In this document: positions 13,084 to 24,109 of the stretch, piece after piece
Layout: every line of letters starts with the position of its first letter
Position numbering within the stretch: position 1 is the first letter of the stretch
From: Albugo candida
Taxonomy: Eukaryota; Oomycota; Peronosporomycetes; Albuginales; Albuginaceae
Assembly: GCA_905220665.1 (NCBI GenBank)
Contig: CAJNAR010000176.1
Location: 248,001 to 312,000 of the forward strand
Length of the DNA stretch: 64,000 nucleotides
Direction: 5' to 3'
Made by a program: the position numbers and the translations under genes
The notes under the pieces: model-generated
What the model was told of the DNA's origin: nothing
What the model saw: the letters and a program-made list of their open reading frames with translations, nothing else
The model's database searches: none

Positions 13084-13500
13084 TTGCATCGACTAGAAAT
13101 CGAACTATTGTCGAGTATTCCTTCCAAGACTAAGAATGAAGCAGCTACGAAATACCAAGATTTTTTGATTTACTTCGAGAAATGTTTTGATTGCAAGATT
13201 CATGTTCTACAAACTGATGGCGGCACAGAGTACAGAAATGTCGACCTTTTTTGCAAAGAAGAAGGAGTACGAAGATAAATCAGTAAAGCCGGAAACCAAG
13301 CATGGAATGGAAAAGCTGAACGAATGCATAGGAAAGTCATGAACCTTGTGCGGTCTATGATATTTGAAAGCTCTGTTGCGTTACATCTTTGGGGAGATGC
13401 CGCTGAATATGCGACGTATATTCTCAATAGAAGCCCAACCAGAGCGAACGAAGGGATACAATCACCTTTGCATATTTTGACTGGGAAAATACAAGTCTTG
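13084..13500 (+). pseudogene. Copia integrase core remnant
   Basis: The readable pieces contain LQTDGGTEYRN (the DDE-integrase second Asp region) and, after a stop at 13276-13278, a segment with NGKAER where the catalytic Glu of the third position is expected. These are followed by W-G-x-A-x-x-A-x-Y-I-L-NRSPT and PLHILTGK, a hallmark of Copia integrases. At least one in-frame stop separates the motifs. Confidence 0.85.
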
Positions 13501-14039
13501 TTGATGTCGAACATTCGGCTCACCTTTTTCGGTTCGAATTCGAATTGGAAAAAAAATCTCTCGCGAAGCGAAGTGAACGAGTCATTATTATCAGAAAATG
13601 CGATGAAAGCAAAGCTTATTAAGTATGTATACCTAAATCAAAGACTGTCATTATTACTCAACACATCTCAAATGTGGAGTCAACGCTGATAGGATCAAAT
13701 GGAAATGGAAACTCCAAGCGACGTCAGCAAGATTTGACAGATGTAGACATAAAGCTCGTGAGGATACTAACGATAAAAAAGAATCAATCACGACTTTAGC
13801 ATGAACGCGAGCGGTTCTCATCAAGAAGGATTTAAGAAACAAGATGGTTTCCAGAAACCAAGGAAGGAATGCTCGGCTGGAGAGATTGTTTCAGTGCTGA
13901 TTGAGCCGGATCCCAAGACGTAGAACCAATCAATGATGTCAGTAGAGCATATCGAACGGAAGGAGGCTGCAGACGCATCACTATCCTCCTTTGGGGAAAC
14001 CGAACATGAACCACTGTACCAAGAACCAAAGAGATTAAC

Positions 14040-14913
14040 GTCTTACATATTTAGTGCGTATTCAAGCGAAAAACCGACGCAAACGGGAATCTGGAATGGT
14101 TCAAGGCTAGTGTGGCTGCTTGCGGGAACGAAAACGTTTTCGGAGTCAACTACGACATGACTTTTGCAGCAGTCATGGATTTACGGACAGCAAAGCTCAT
14201 ACTAGATTTAGCAAGGATCTGGGGAATAGCAGCGAGGCATGGTGACGTACCTAATGCATACGTGAAGGCACCAGCAGAGAGGAACTTGGCCTTGTACTTG
14301 CACGTGCCCCAAGGAATGGGAATATCGGTTTCCAAGATGGCTTAACTAGGTATTACTAGTCTTAAACAAGTGGTACTACGACTACAGAAGAGTATGTATG
14401 GGTTGGAGCAAGCAGGATGTCCATGGAGTCACCTTTTGCACGAAAAGCTAAGTGATGCGCGTTTTAAACAAAGTCTGACAAGACCTATGTTCATATTACG
14501 ACCATGACACAAGTGAGGTTACTGTTCTGGGGGTATATCGCGACGATATAATGATAGCGGCGACAAGTATTTGGAGAATCGAGTCGAAATTTGAAAGTCT
14601 GTCAAGTCTTTCAATCAAGAATTTCGGGCCCGCCAGCAAGTTTCTGGGCATGAGAGTTCACTACAGCGAAGAAGATAGATACTCTTTGTATCAGGAGCCG
14701 TCTATATGCAAATTGATAACGAAAATGGTCTGGACGAAGCGCATCTGGTTCTCACGCCTATCGGTCAAGACAACAGCAATAGCACAACATCAAGTTCGAA
14801 CCGCTTGGAGATGCATTCAGTCAAAACCCAACAATGAAGAAGTTCTAGTTTTCTGCGGCAAGCGCGTTGCACTCGTCCAGACATCAGTATCAGTTTTGCT
14901 GTACACAAGCTGA
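14040..14913 (+). pseudogene. Copia reverse transcriptase remnant
   Basis: Pieces in different frames show the conserved order. First comes a Y-D-x-T-F-A-A-V block followed by GDVPNAYVKA (motif with the first catalytic Asp), then HVPQGM. Next are a Y-G-L-x-Q-A-like stretch and VYRDDIMIA (the catalytic YVDD box, here YRDD) at about 14536-14562. The last is FLGMRVHYSEE at about 14642. Frameshifts separate them. Confidence 0.85.
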
Positions 14914-14963
14914 CGAGACGCACTCACGCACCAACAACAGCCGCCTGGGCGTTACGTGTCAGA

Positions 14964-15494
14964 GTGGTGAAGTATATCAAGTGTACGAAACGTCTAAAGC
15001 TCTGTTTGGGTGGCGAAGTATGGAACAATCCCAGAGAAGTCAATCTAGGAGTATGTTCGGATGCTGATTATGCGGCGGATGATGAAAAGAGAAAGAGCAT
15101 ATCTGGTACAGCATTCATTTCGAATGGAATTCCGACCAGCTGGTCATGCAAGAAGCAGCATTCAGTGGCATTATCGACCATGGAAGCGCATTTCGCAGCA
15201 GCATCGAAGGCATCGCAAAAATTACTTCGAGCAAGGAAATTATTCAAAGAGTTAAACGCCAAAGTGAAGGATCCAATGATCTTGTGGATGGGTAACCAGG
15301 CGGCTATCAGTCAGTTCCTCAACGAAGCTACTTTAATCAAGGCTAAGCATGTCGACGTCCGACTAAAATTCGTAAGAGCTAACATATTCAAACAGATTAT
15401 CGCACCAAGGTCCGTGCACATATCGAAGATGATGGCCGACTTGCAGACAAAGGCCTTTCCGATACCAAGATTTCTTCGACTACGAGAGTTATGA
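14964..15494 (+). pseudogene. Copia RNase H remnant
   Basis: An unbroken 176-codon stretch keeps the RNase H landmarks: SDADYAADDEKRKSISGTAF, SWSCKKQHSVALSTMEAHF (Glu of S-T-x-E-A-E retained) and a WMGNQAAI segment where E-D-N-Q-x-A is usual. It ends near a K-H-V-D-V-R block. It is the best-preserved part of the element and lies just before the polypurine tract. Confidence 0.88.
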
Positions 15495-15561
15495 AAGTTA
15501 CAGTATCGAACGATGCAATTTAAAGAAGGCAAAATTTCAAGTGCAACCTGAAAGGAAGGAG

Positions 15562-15704
15562 TGTTGGAAGGACCAAGAATGTCCTTTAGGTCTCTAGTGG
15601 CGCTTGGTACTTAGTCTCAACGATAGGTTAAGATTTGGATTGTCTAAAAAACCTCAGTTTTGGCAATTTCTCCCAGCGCAACCATCTTCGCTCACCTGCC
15701 AACA
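15562..15704 (+). repeat. 3' LTR of the Copia element
   Basis: A 143-bp direct repeat of the 5' LTR (11060-11205). It is followed by the right copy of the target duplication, TATCA. Confidence 0.9.
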
Positions 15705-15709
15705 TATCA

Positions 15710-18700
15710 CACGTGTATGTTCTTCTTATACGGATAATGGCGCCTGTTGACGTTATAATCAGTATCGTCTATACTCAGCCCGGGCAAAGACTGAGTCTTT
15801 ACTACCTACTTGACTCGGTGTCATCTCACAATCTTCTAATAATGCTGTAATAAACAGAAGCCTTTATTTTTCATGAAGTCTAGTCAAATCATCACCCTCA
15901 GCCTCGCGCTGTCGCATCAAGCCTTGGCCAAAATTGTCTCGTAATCTGATGCAGTGACAATGGAAAATTTTTGATGTGCTGCAGCAGTAGTTTTCGTTGC
16001 TGTTTCCTGCACTGTCTTCATTCATTTTAGTTGAGATGACCCCTAAAATTTGTGTCACTTTTCAGTCTACAACTAGCGATGAAGTTGTTATAAGCATAGG
16101 CACAGTATGGTCTTTTGAGACGCCCACATGCACGACTTTCAGTCTGCTTTTGATAGCTGCTGCAGACAAGTTGAAATTATGATAAGATGATATCGCTTGA
16201 TTGTGGCGAAAGTGGCATATGGAATAAAAATGACATTTTGTAAGAGACCTCTTTTATTCATTGGAGTATGAAGACTGTTCTTGAAACTTCATCACGACTT
16301 GATTCCTTCATAGCTCTTTTGATAGCTTAAAAACTTTCTCTTATCTCTGAGACGTGACATTGTTCCAATATCGCGAGTTTTGGTCAGAAGAAATTACTAC
16401 TTCATTTATTCGGTTGCTTCTCACATTTCGTTGCCCCAACTGCAACGTCAGCCACTACATACTTTAGCTTCAGGCAAGTGAGTCAAAGGCCAGTTGAACT
16501 TTTAGCGAGATCAATACTCCTAAAGTTAGAAGAAAGATAGAGATAATGGCTTAAGTAAGTTTGTAGATTTGTGATATCGCTGGATTAATATATATCTAGA
16601 CTAAGCCATGTAGGCAAGTGTAACTCCAGATTCATCAACTTGAGATTCATTGACTGGCGACTTAAGGCTGATCCATTGGATGCAGTCAGGTCTTTTTCTA
16701 CGAAATGATGTTAAGTTCGCTAACAATTCTAGTACCAAATCCGTCGTCTTTTGGACTGTGTTGTTGCAGTTAAGCGTAAAGAGTACGGCATACGACCGAT
16801 CTGCAGCTGTCTACCGATATTAGAGTTTCCGTGCCCTTACCAATTACATCGAACCTTTGGCATCGAGTGATAATCCACCGCAGTAATGCGTTATCGGAGC
16901 GCGTTCAGGCAGATCATCAAACGTAGATTGAGGCTTTAGCGTAAATTAATGACTCCAAATCATTGCCTTCACACTAAATTGTACTATCATTTAGCGAAAA
17001 TGGATAGTGTCGAGACTCAAATCAAAAATCGATACCTAATTATGTAGCAAATGATTACGAAACACCAATGAGTTCATGAGATCTATGTACCCCACCGGGA
17101 CAATTTGTATGCGTAAAACTCGCCTTCTTCGACTTTTGTAAAAGTTTCGCATATCTTCGCGTTCGTATCGAAAGTAAAGTGTAAACCTCTTCCGTTGCAA
17201 TATCCACGAGTAAATTGATGTCAAACACAATCTGTATTCGTATAGACGAAAACCTCAAGCCGCTGGCTGTAATAAACTGATTCTTCAGCAGTGCACTGAA
17301 TACTCTTCCAATGAAAACGAATAGCCGTGTGAAAACTGCGACCCAAGCTAAAAAAGGTAACATTTTTGCAATGTCCAAAAGTATTATCTACACAATATTT
17401 CTTCTCTAACACTTGACGTGATTACTACTCTCGCTGCTAGCAAAGATGCCATTATTCATTGGAGGAGACTATTGACTGCATGAAGTACCTTCAAAATTGG
17501 TCAACCACGTGCTTTTACGGGTTTGAAGATTACGAGTGATTTGTACACCAGAAGCGAGCCTCAGTAAGGCAAAGGTACCGTTGCATATTGTCTAATACAC
17601 TTTGAGACTCTCACTCTATGTAATTTCAACAACAACAAAAATGCTTGAAACACCTTCACTCTGCTCCACTACTCACGTGATTGATCCAAAAAAATACAGC
17701 TACTAAATAGGTGATGACTTCTCCAATAAAATGTTGTTCTGAACCACTTCCATGGGCCTAGCGACGACTGATTGTGAATCTCTTTACCAGCACTGCTAGT
17801 AAAGCTATCTCCGTTCGTAACTACAAAAAGACAACCAGCAGGAGTGACTTCAGTAGAAAATACCACAAGGGCGGGTTCATCACTCTCCGGAATTCGATGG
17901 GCGGGTGACACAATGACAATCTTAACAGGTGTCGCTTTTGAGAACATATGTTTCCGTAAAGCAGAGTATGATCTAGTTGATCTTCTTGATCTTTACTTGG
18001 TGTCAGTGCATGCAGCTTCTGATGTTCCTTTTTGGGAAGCACTTGATCTGTTCGTTCGAGACCGCATGGTATGTCATGAAGCAAAGATGCACTTCAAAGG
18101 ACCTGATCAAGAATGGTATCAGTGCTGAACTATTTTATTGAATCGAATTGATAATACATTGCACATTCAGAGGCCACGTTAAAGGCTGATAAACACACAC
18201 TTTAGCTTCTTGTCAGGGAAATCTGTGGCCACTCTTCATATCAATACTTGAAGGATCAACAGACGAAGGAGACGTAGGTTCAACTCAGTTCGAGGACTTG
18301 TGATGCCACGGGACGGATGATCTCTGTGAGCGTTAATCTGACGCACAACGGCTATTATCACAGAATCTACAACCTATGGTTGATTGACATATACAACCAG
18401 GGATGATCTCATTCATATAGGTTGTACTTCCACAAAACGTCATGAAGCTGGCCGATATGTCGTGAGTTCCAATCCTTCCTATTGCCCAGCTTAGCTGCAA
18501 GTTCGTGCGATTGAGCTAAAGGACTGCTTTAATTATGGTGCAAAGAAGTAATTGATGTCTTTATGGCAAATGTCCTACACAACTATAACTTCCCGTTCTC
18601 TTACGTAGTGGAAAAAAACTTCAGAAAAACTGATTATGAGGATGTGCATACTGCCCTTGGAGAGAAAGCATCAAGCGCTTCTCACGATTTAGAAGATACA

Positions 18701-19308
18701 AATACAACTTTCACCTATAAAAAAAGGCTTCAATAAAAAAAATGAAAATCGAATTGCTAGCAAATGATCTCATTGTGGAGTTACTTCGCGTTGATACAGT
18801 CATCGTGATGGTGAACACATTCCAGACGTGGAGGTAGGATCACTGAACGCTGAGAGAATAGCGTTTTTTTTCAACCATGAGACAAGTGTTGATTCTGTTA
18901 GTGTGAGTAAAAAGAAGCCTTTATGCGTGCATTTGCTACATTCTGTCAATTTCTTTGTTGTTACATTTTGCTGCGAAAAAGATCGACGAAATGCATGGTC
19001 ATAAGGAAGTTTCCTCCGTCCATGCAGCTTGGTCCTTATGGAGGAGTACGCGGCACACATTGCTTATTTTTGAATCACGAACAACTTGAACAATATGAAA
19101 TATGGCAACACGACTTTCAAGAGAATAAAATGGTGGTATTATGGTCTGTTACGTAAGTTGCTTTTTCCAGGTCGTATATATAGAAGAAATGCCATCGTCG
19201 TTTGTCATCAGAGACTATGATGAATGCATTAGCGCCAAGCACATTCGACGCAATGATGCTTTCGCAAATGTAAGGGCGCTCTCCATAAAAGGTCATAATA
19301 TCTAATGG
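15710..19308. other. No intact gene; possible decayed minus-strand frame near 17.7-18.1 kb
   Basis: Two minus-strand frames at 18084-17669 could be one frameshifted sequence (break near 17945) because both have ordinary amino-acid composition, but no motif or paralogue supports them. The rest of the stretch shows nothing recognisable. Confidence 0.35.
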
Positions 19309-19965
19309 GAGCCCCTATGGCCACAGACATTAATGCTACGGCCACAGACAATTGGTCTAACCAATCACAACTCACAAAATTTAATTGTTGCTAAGAGCGC
19401 CAGCCAATCAGGTCACTTGTCTACTTTTATACACGAGCTCATTCTGATTTCTTACGCTGTTTTTTTTTATATTGTTTTAGCGTAGGTACGGTATTTTTTC
19501 TTTTATCTATATATGGTAGGTTAATAGTTGATACTCTAAGTAGTAGAATGTTAGAAAGGTGGCTGTTGGTGTTGAGAATCTTCGATGGGATGACGGTCCA
19601 CTGTTGCGAGATATTGACGTCGGCTCTGTGCATTGACGGGGCACGCTGCAGATGAAACGTCGGTGTGCCGCTTGATGACAAGCACCGCACGTCGGCGTCT
19701 TCTTCTTCCTGTGAGGCATCCCTTCCACATATTCAAATTGAGAAGGGTCCTTCCGTCAAAAAAGCGCGTGAAAGAATTTTCGAATTTTTCATTGATTAAT
19801 TATCCTTTAGATTGTCCTATGTGATCAGGGATCTGAATTTGATTTACAAGATCAAACTTCAATTTTTGGATCAGATAAAAGTCGTTTTTTTCAACTTCGT
19901 CAGCTGTGATTGGTTAGATCAATTGTCTGTGGCCGTAGTGTTGATGACTGTGGCCATAGCGGCTC
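19309..19965 (-). mobile_element. Mutator-like (MULE) non-autonomous element with 67-bp terminal inverted repeats
   Basis: The left end, GAGCCCCTATGGCCACAGAC..., and the reverse complement of the right end, GAGCCGCTATGGCCACAGTC..., match over 67 bp with about eight differences (19309-19375 and 19899-19965). Each arm carries the module TAYGGCCACAGWC twice. The interior on the minus strand keeps only the end of a transposase: a CX2CX4HX4C zinc knuckle (CGACHQAAHRRFIC, 19689-19648) behind a basic stretch, as found at the C-terminus of many MULE transposases. No clear target duplication was found. Confidence 0.75.
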
Positions 19966-20029
19966 ATTTATTTCAAATGCTCTGCAAAAATCATCATTTT
20001 ATTATGTAATAGCAACCAATAAGAGATGG

Positions 20030-20464
20030 TTAAATGCCAAGAAAGTCGCGAATGTTTAGTCTTTTACAGTGAAAAGCACGTAATTGGGCTGGTGCTAGGT
20101 GCGCATTTGTATTTGTACCCATTTTGTACCGTACACAATTTGGCTTTCGCCCATTAGTGCACAGCAATTGGATGTGCTTTTTGCCTTTCTTATGAGTCGA
20201 GAAGTGCAGTAACAAAGTTATATAGTATTACATATATGCACATTGTATTATATTAAGTTACACATTGCTCCCTCTTTTCTTTAATGAAAAAAAATCAATA
20301 TTCCATGGACCAAGTACTAGAACGACGATAAGAAAGCGATGAAAGGCAAATTGGAGTAAGGAAAGCTCTGCTTATGTAATATCGTCAGCTCTGATCAGTA
20401 AAAAGTTATTCTGGTTTATGGGAATATTTAGGGGTCATGAAAAGAAGTATACCAGAATAAGGAA
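20030..20464 (-). repeat. Intergenic repeat R, copy 1 (proximal part)
   Basis: It shares a chain of blocks with 26.4-27.2 kb and 28.6-28.98 kb: CGCATTT...GCACAATATGGCTT-like, TATTACATATATGCA, TTGCTCCCT, then CCATG-ACCAAGTA-TAGAACGA and a TGAAAG...GGA...AAAGCTCT block. In the other copies R lies immediately upstream of a minus-strand family A gene. Here it is cut at 20464 by transposon sequence and appears to resume at about 23320. Confidence 0.7.
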
Positions 20465-21155
20465 AGGGAGCGCCTATAATCTCACACCCTTCAACTATTC
20501 TCACATCCCCAACTTAAATGAGAACACCGGTATCGTTGCACCCCCTCAATCCACTAAGTGAATTAGAAACCGGTATCGCCACCACCCTAAATGCCCTAAA
20601 TTAACATTAAGTAGGAAATGGTCTGGCCACACCCCCTAAATTCAAAATATTTCTCACTTCACTTATGTTTCCCATCTAACATTTGCGATGCTGAAAGTTT
20701 GAAAGGACGTGGTTTTAGCGTCTAAAAATTAGCCAATCGATACGTAATGAACAATCCGATCGTACGGCTCTACCTAATTGCAACGCAAAGTATGATTACT
20801 ACGAAACCAGAAAGTAGGACTTGATGGCAACGAGATAATTGAGATGGAGTTTCAATAGTTAGCAGGATGTAATTTGTGAAACAAGGCGTGATAGGTATCA
20901 AAAAATGAATTTGAATGCAGAATGATTGACGTAACCAAGCACACCAATTCGTCAGGTTGATTGCTGACTTGCACCGCAGCTAGATTTGGATTAAGTTTCA
21001 GGGTGTGTAGGGATGCCGTTTCCTAATTAAACTTTAGTTTAGGGGATTTACCGAGTGTGGTGATACCGGTTCTCATTTATTTAGGATATATAGGGGTGTA
21101 ACGATGCCGGTGTTCCCCATCAAGTTAGGGTGTGTGGCTATACCGGCTTCCTATA
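20465..21155. mobile_element. Foldback-type MITE with about 150-bp inverted arms
   Basis: The segment 20465-20640 and the reverse complement of 20998-21155 align over most of their length. Both are built of degenerate modules such as CCGGTATCGCCACCACCC, CCGGTATCGTTGCACCCC and GGTATAGCCACACACCC. No open frame spans the interior, so it is non-autonomous. It abuts the left end of the FAR1/MULE element, and the modules resemble that element's ends. Confidence 0.65.
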
Positions 21156-21157
21156 AA

Positions 21158-23314
21158 AGGGAATTGCTATTTCCACCCATGAAATTTTCTGTGCAAAAAT
21201 TCAATTTTTCTCTTTTACTTTGTTCACCTACATCAGTTCCCTTGATTTCATTGATGTGTAATGGCGACAGGATAAACAAAGATGGAAGAGATATGTCATC
21301 GAAATTCGAAATGGCCTCTTGCCTTCAAGATGACAATGCTGTTGAAATCTGTGTGGGAAATTTCGGATATCGTGTCTCTCCCTGTTACATTTCTTACATC
21401 GCCTCGCAGGCTTCATTGCATGCTCAATGCTGACAGTGTGCGCTTTGTTGGTGAAATGGGAACCTTATAGTAGGCCCAAAGTGGACGTCTATTCGACTTC
21501 ACGAAAGAAGGTTTAGCAAAGGCCGAAAGATTCCTACTTGCCACTTTCGAAATTTTAGCATGAATGATTGACTGTTGGGCTGGCGAGTAATTTAACAATC
21601 GGCTTTTCAGTGATTTCAAGTGGATCTGAAAGGAGGCGATGTTATTTGGCATGATAGAATCTTGCTTGGTCCCTTCCGTTATTGCATTGTAATCATTACC
21701 ACGTAGGTGAGGGTATGGGGCTAATATAAAGCTCATGGATACCATGCACACATGCCAATCCCATAGTCCTCGGTATCGTAGGAATACATGCATTCTTCTA
21801 ATTCTCTTCCGGTCTATTACATTGATTTTCGACTTTCAACCAGCTGCTCATAACTTCCACTAACACGAAATACATGTGATATTCGGATGCTTTCGCTAGC
21901 AATGTTTGATTCAAGCTCGCGAGCTCAGTGCACAATGGCTTGCTTCATTCGTGCCTGAAGAAGATCCAGATTTCCAGTAGATTTTTGTAGATACAGATTC
22001 CAGTAGATATTTGTAGATATCGCTTCAAAGTCGAATGCGCTCCTTCAACCGCCGACGTTGAAGCATTATCAAAATGCATCAACTTGTCAGTCCAGGAAGC
22101 AAAAGTTTTATTTTTCACGGAATCCATGTTTTGTCTAAACAGCTGACAGCGTCAAATTTTCCAAAATATATAATCTGAAATGCGCTCCATCCTGCATCGC
22201 AGTTTGCATTTTTCTTCATTTTACAAACATTTGTCCAGCTTTTCGAAAACTCATCATTACTCGTTCGGGCCAAATTCTTTCTTGCAAGTTCCCAACTACA
22301 TTTTTTCGAGATGCCACATGCATAGGAGATGTGCGCAGTTTGGAAATATTTCTTCAATGGAAACAGCTAGTGCCAAATCGCTATCTTTCACCGAAACGTC
22401 TAAAGTCTGTACCAACAATTTTTGCAACTGACCAAGTGCCCAGATGTAGTCTGCATTTCCCTCCCCTGGTAGAAATGCAAATGCCAAGTAAAATGTTGAC
22501 TTCGTTCCCGCTCGTCCAACACTGCTCAGAAGAGGCATGTTGAACCTGTTCATTTTGAACGTACAATCCAAGAAAAGAACCCTTCTATACTGGCCAGCTA
22601 AACGTGAATGGATGTTGGATGGGCCATAAACAAAATGTGTGACGCGCCCATCACCGGTAGTTTATACACTATACGCCAACGTTCTTGATGTGAGTTTATC
22701 GATTATAGCCTGTTTCATCGACCTGCGTAACAATTCCTTCAAAAGAGAGTGTGCTTTGGCGTTGTAGATGTTTTTTGCCGTAGCCAGTGACTCGGGAAAT
22801 TCACGACGCAATAGCGTAAATCCCTGACGTGGGTGCAATCCAGCTGATACAAGCTTTTGTACGCGGCCCTTTTCTTTTTCAGTCATTCTGGGAGACCAGC
22901 CGTATTATCTGAAAGTTAATGATTGTATGGATGTTTCGCATTTTGACATTCCAGCAAATATCTCCGCTCTTCTTTCCGAAAGCTTCCCAAGGACACCCCT
23001 GAAGGCTGTTTCCTGGCTTTCGTGTCTTTCCCTGAACATTTCCAGCAGCGCTTTTCCTATTCTTCCGATCAAGATCACAAGCAAGCAAAACTGTCCTGTC
23101 CTTTTAAACGTTTTACCGATACCCCATAGTCAGACTCACAACACAAGTGGCGAACGTGTTCAATGAGATTACAACGAGTGGCAGAAAGTTGGTTGGAATT
23201 GATGGAAGAGGAAACTATTCCAGGGTGGGTGGAGATAGTAGAAAGTTGGGTGGAAACACCCCCGTAATAGGGATGGTCAGGAAGCCACGTGGTGGGTGGA
23301 TATAGCAATTCCCT
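21158..23314 (-). mobile_element. FAR1/MULE-type DNA transposon, degenerate
   Basis: A 22-bp inverted repeat bounds it. The left end (21158-21179) starts AGGGAATTGCTATTTCCACC, and the right end (23293-23314), read in reverse, differs at one base. Next to the right end, at about 23180-23290, are further GGGTGGA-type modules like those in the neighbouring MITE. The interior carries a broken transposase on the minus strand. Because the element lies within repeat R copy 1, it inserted after the cassette duplication. Confidence 0.75.
21936..23166 (-). pseudogene. FAR1-domain MULE transposase pseudogene
   Basis: Read from the right on the minus strand there is first a FAR1-like zinc domain: CDLDRKNRKS..., then GCPWEAFGKKSGD and a degraded H-x-H end. 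Then comes an R-P-R-Q-type helical segment with SLATAKNIYNAKA. The DDE transposase core follows, with FLDCTFKMNRFNMPLL (first Asp), VKDSDLALA (second Asp) and a C-x2-W-H motif, and finally TSAVEGAHSTLKRYL (catalytic Glu). An in-frame TAA near 22660 and several frame changes (near 22900, 22350 and 22130) disable it. A living copy would cut and paste its own element. Confidence 0.85.
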
Positions 23315-23319
23315 AAAAA

Positions 23320-23600
23320 AGGTGATATCAAGACCTTTTATAATTTAGTTTGTATTTAATGCTGTAAAGTTAACAGTCGTAAGCGGTACATTCAATAAGC
23401 TCGGTAAATTCATGGACACGAGCATTGGTCACTTAACGAAGACTCAACCCTATTACATTAGCTAAAACAAGGGCACGACGAAAGTATCATAATTTTCTGA
23501 TCCGATGCGTGAGATATCAATTCAATCAAACGCGTAATAAAAACTAAACACCCATCAGGATGAGTATGATTGATTGAAATGTCTTACGATCTTCGAATTC
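23320..23600 (-). repeat. Intergenic repeat R, copy 1 (distal part)
   Basis: The stretch with CTGATCCGATGCGT, ATATCAATTCA, TTTGATGA/AATCAAAC and TGAAATGTCTTACG corresponds to 27.27-27.4 kb (CTGATTAGATGCGTCATAATATCAATTCA... TGAAATGTCTAACG). It continues copy 1 across the transposons inserted at 20465-23314. Confidence 0.55.
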
Positions 23601-23721
23601 TAACGAATAGCCCCACAAAAGAGTGGTCCACACATAAAGAAACGAATTTTTGCATTGGCCAAAGTATTAGCGCATCGTTTCCTCTAACTTGTACACTACA
23701 GTGTTCCGTACCCAGCTCAGT

Positions 23722-24039
23722 TAAGGGTGTTCGCCCGTAGTACTTTTATTTAGACACCTTTCTGTTACTACAGTTTGGTGGTTACCTACTCTATTCTAAT
23801 CACTAGTATGTAACGCTCTGAAGAGCCCGGTCCAACTCCTGTACAGTTATTTTCTGGTGTAGTTGCCAGCGGTCTTGACACGTCCATATCTTCATTGAGT
23901 AGGTTGATATTTACGTGGAGGAATCTTTGCCTCCGCCGAGGGGCCCCATCGAAGCCCTTTTGCCACCGCCGGGATTCGAACCGGGGTACACACGGTCGGA
24001 ACACATGTGTANTAACCGCTAGGCCCCCCGACGGGGTCT
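23722..24039 (-). mobile_element. tRNA-derived SINE-B nested in SINE-A
   Basis: On the minus strand the head has an A box GGCCTAGCGGTTA (24025-24013) and a B box GGTTCGAATCC (23982-23972). A GC-rich body follows, then an AT-rich tail running to about 23722. The flanking SINE-A sequence CCGTACCCAGCTCAGT occurs on both sides (23706-23721 and 24040-24055) as a 16-bp target duplication. The head is unlike that of SINE-A, so this is a separate SINE family. An undetermined base (N) lies at 24012 in its head and another at 24064 in the SINE-A head. Confidence 0.82.
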
Positions 24040-24046
24040 CCGTACC

Positions 24047-24109
24047 CAGCTCAGTCGGTTAAGNACTTGAGCGCACGGACCCCCTGCCGGAGGTCGTTAG
24101 TTCGATTCC
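24047..24109 (+). promoter_or_regulatory. Internal RNA polymerase III promoter boxes of SINE-A
   Basis: A box CAGCTCAGTCGG and B box AGTTCGATTCC lie about 50 nt apart, as in tRNA genes. Not a functional tRNA, because the acceptor stem does not close. Confidence 0.7.

Larger units (their letters stand above)
11055..15709 (+). mobile_element. Ty1/Copia-type LTR retrotransposon, degenerate
   Basis: Two LTRs of about 145 bp begin TGTTGGAAGGA and end GCCAACA, and they are flanked by an identical 5-bp duplication, TATCA (11055-11059 and 15705-15709). A primer-binding-like GGTTATGAGCCC follows the left LTR, and a purine-rich tract (AAAGGAAGGAG) precedes the right one. The interior reads, in order on the plus strand, gag-like, protease, integrase, reverse transcriptase and RNase H. 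That order (integrase before RT) is the Copia arrangement. Numerous stops and frameshifts make all reading frames non-functional. Confidence 0.93.

Noticed and set aside
16880..16930. Repeat shared with about 7790 (ATCAAACGTAGATTG)
   Set aside because: Only about 15 bp match and the surroundings do not align; chance match.
17669..18084. Frameshifted minus-strand gene
   Set aside because: Two adjoining frames can be joined by one shift, but there is no motif, paralogue or promoter to support it.
23972..24109. Possible genuine tRNA genes (A and B boxes on both strands)
   Set aside because: The acceptor stems do not close, the bodies continue as repeats found elsewhere in the window, and target duplications flank them; these are SINE heads.
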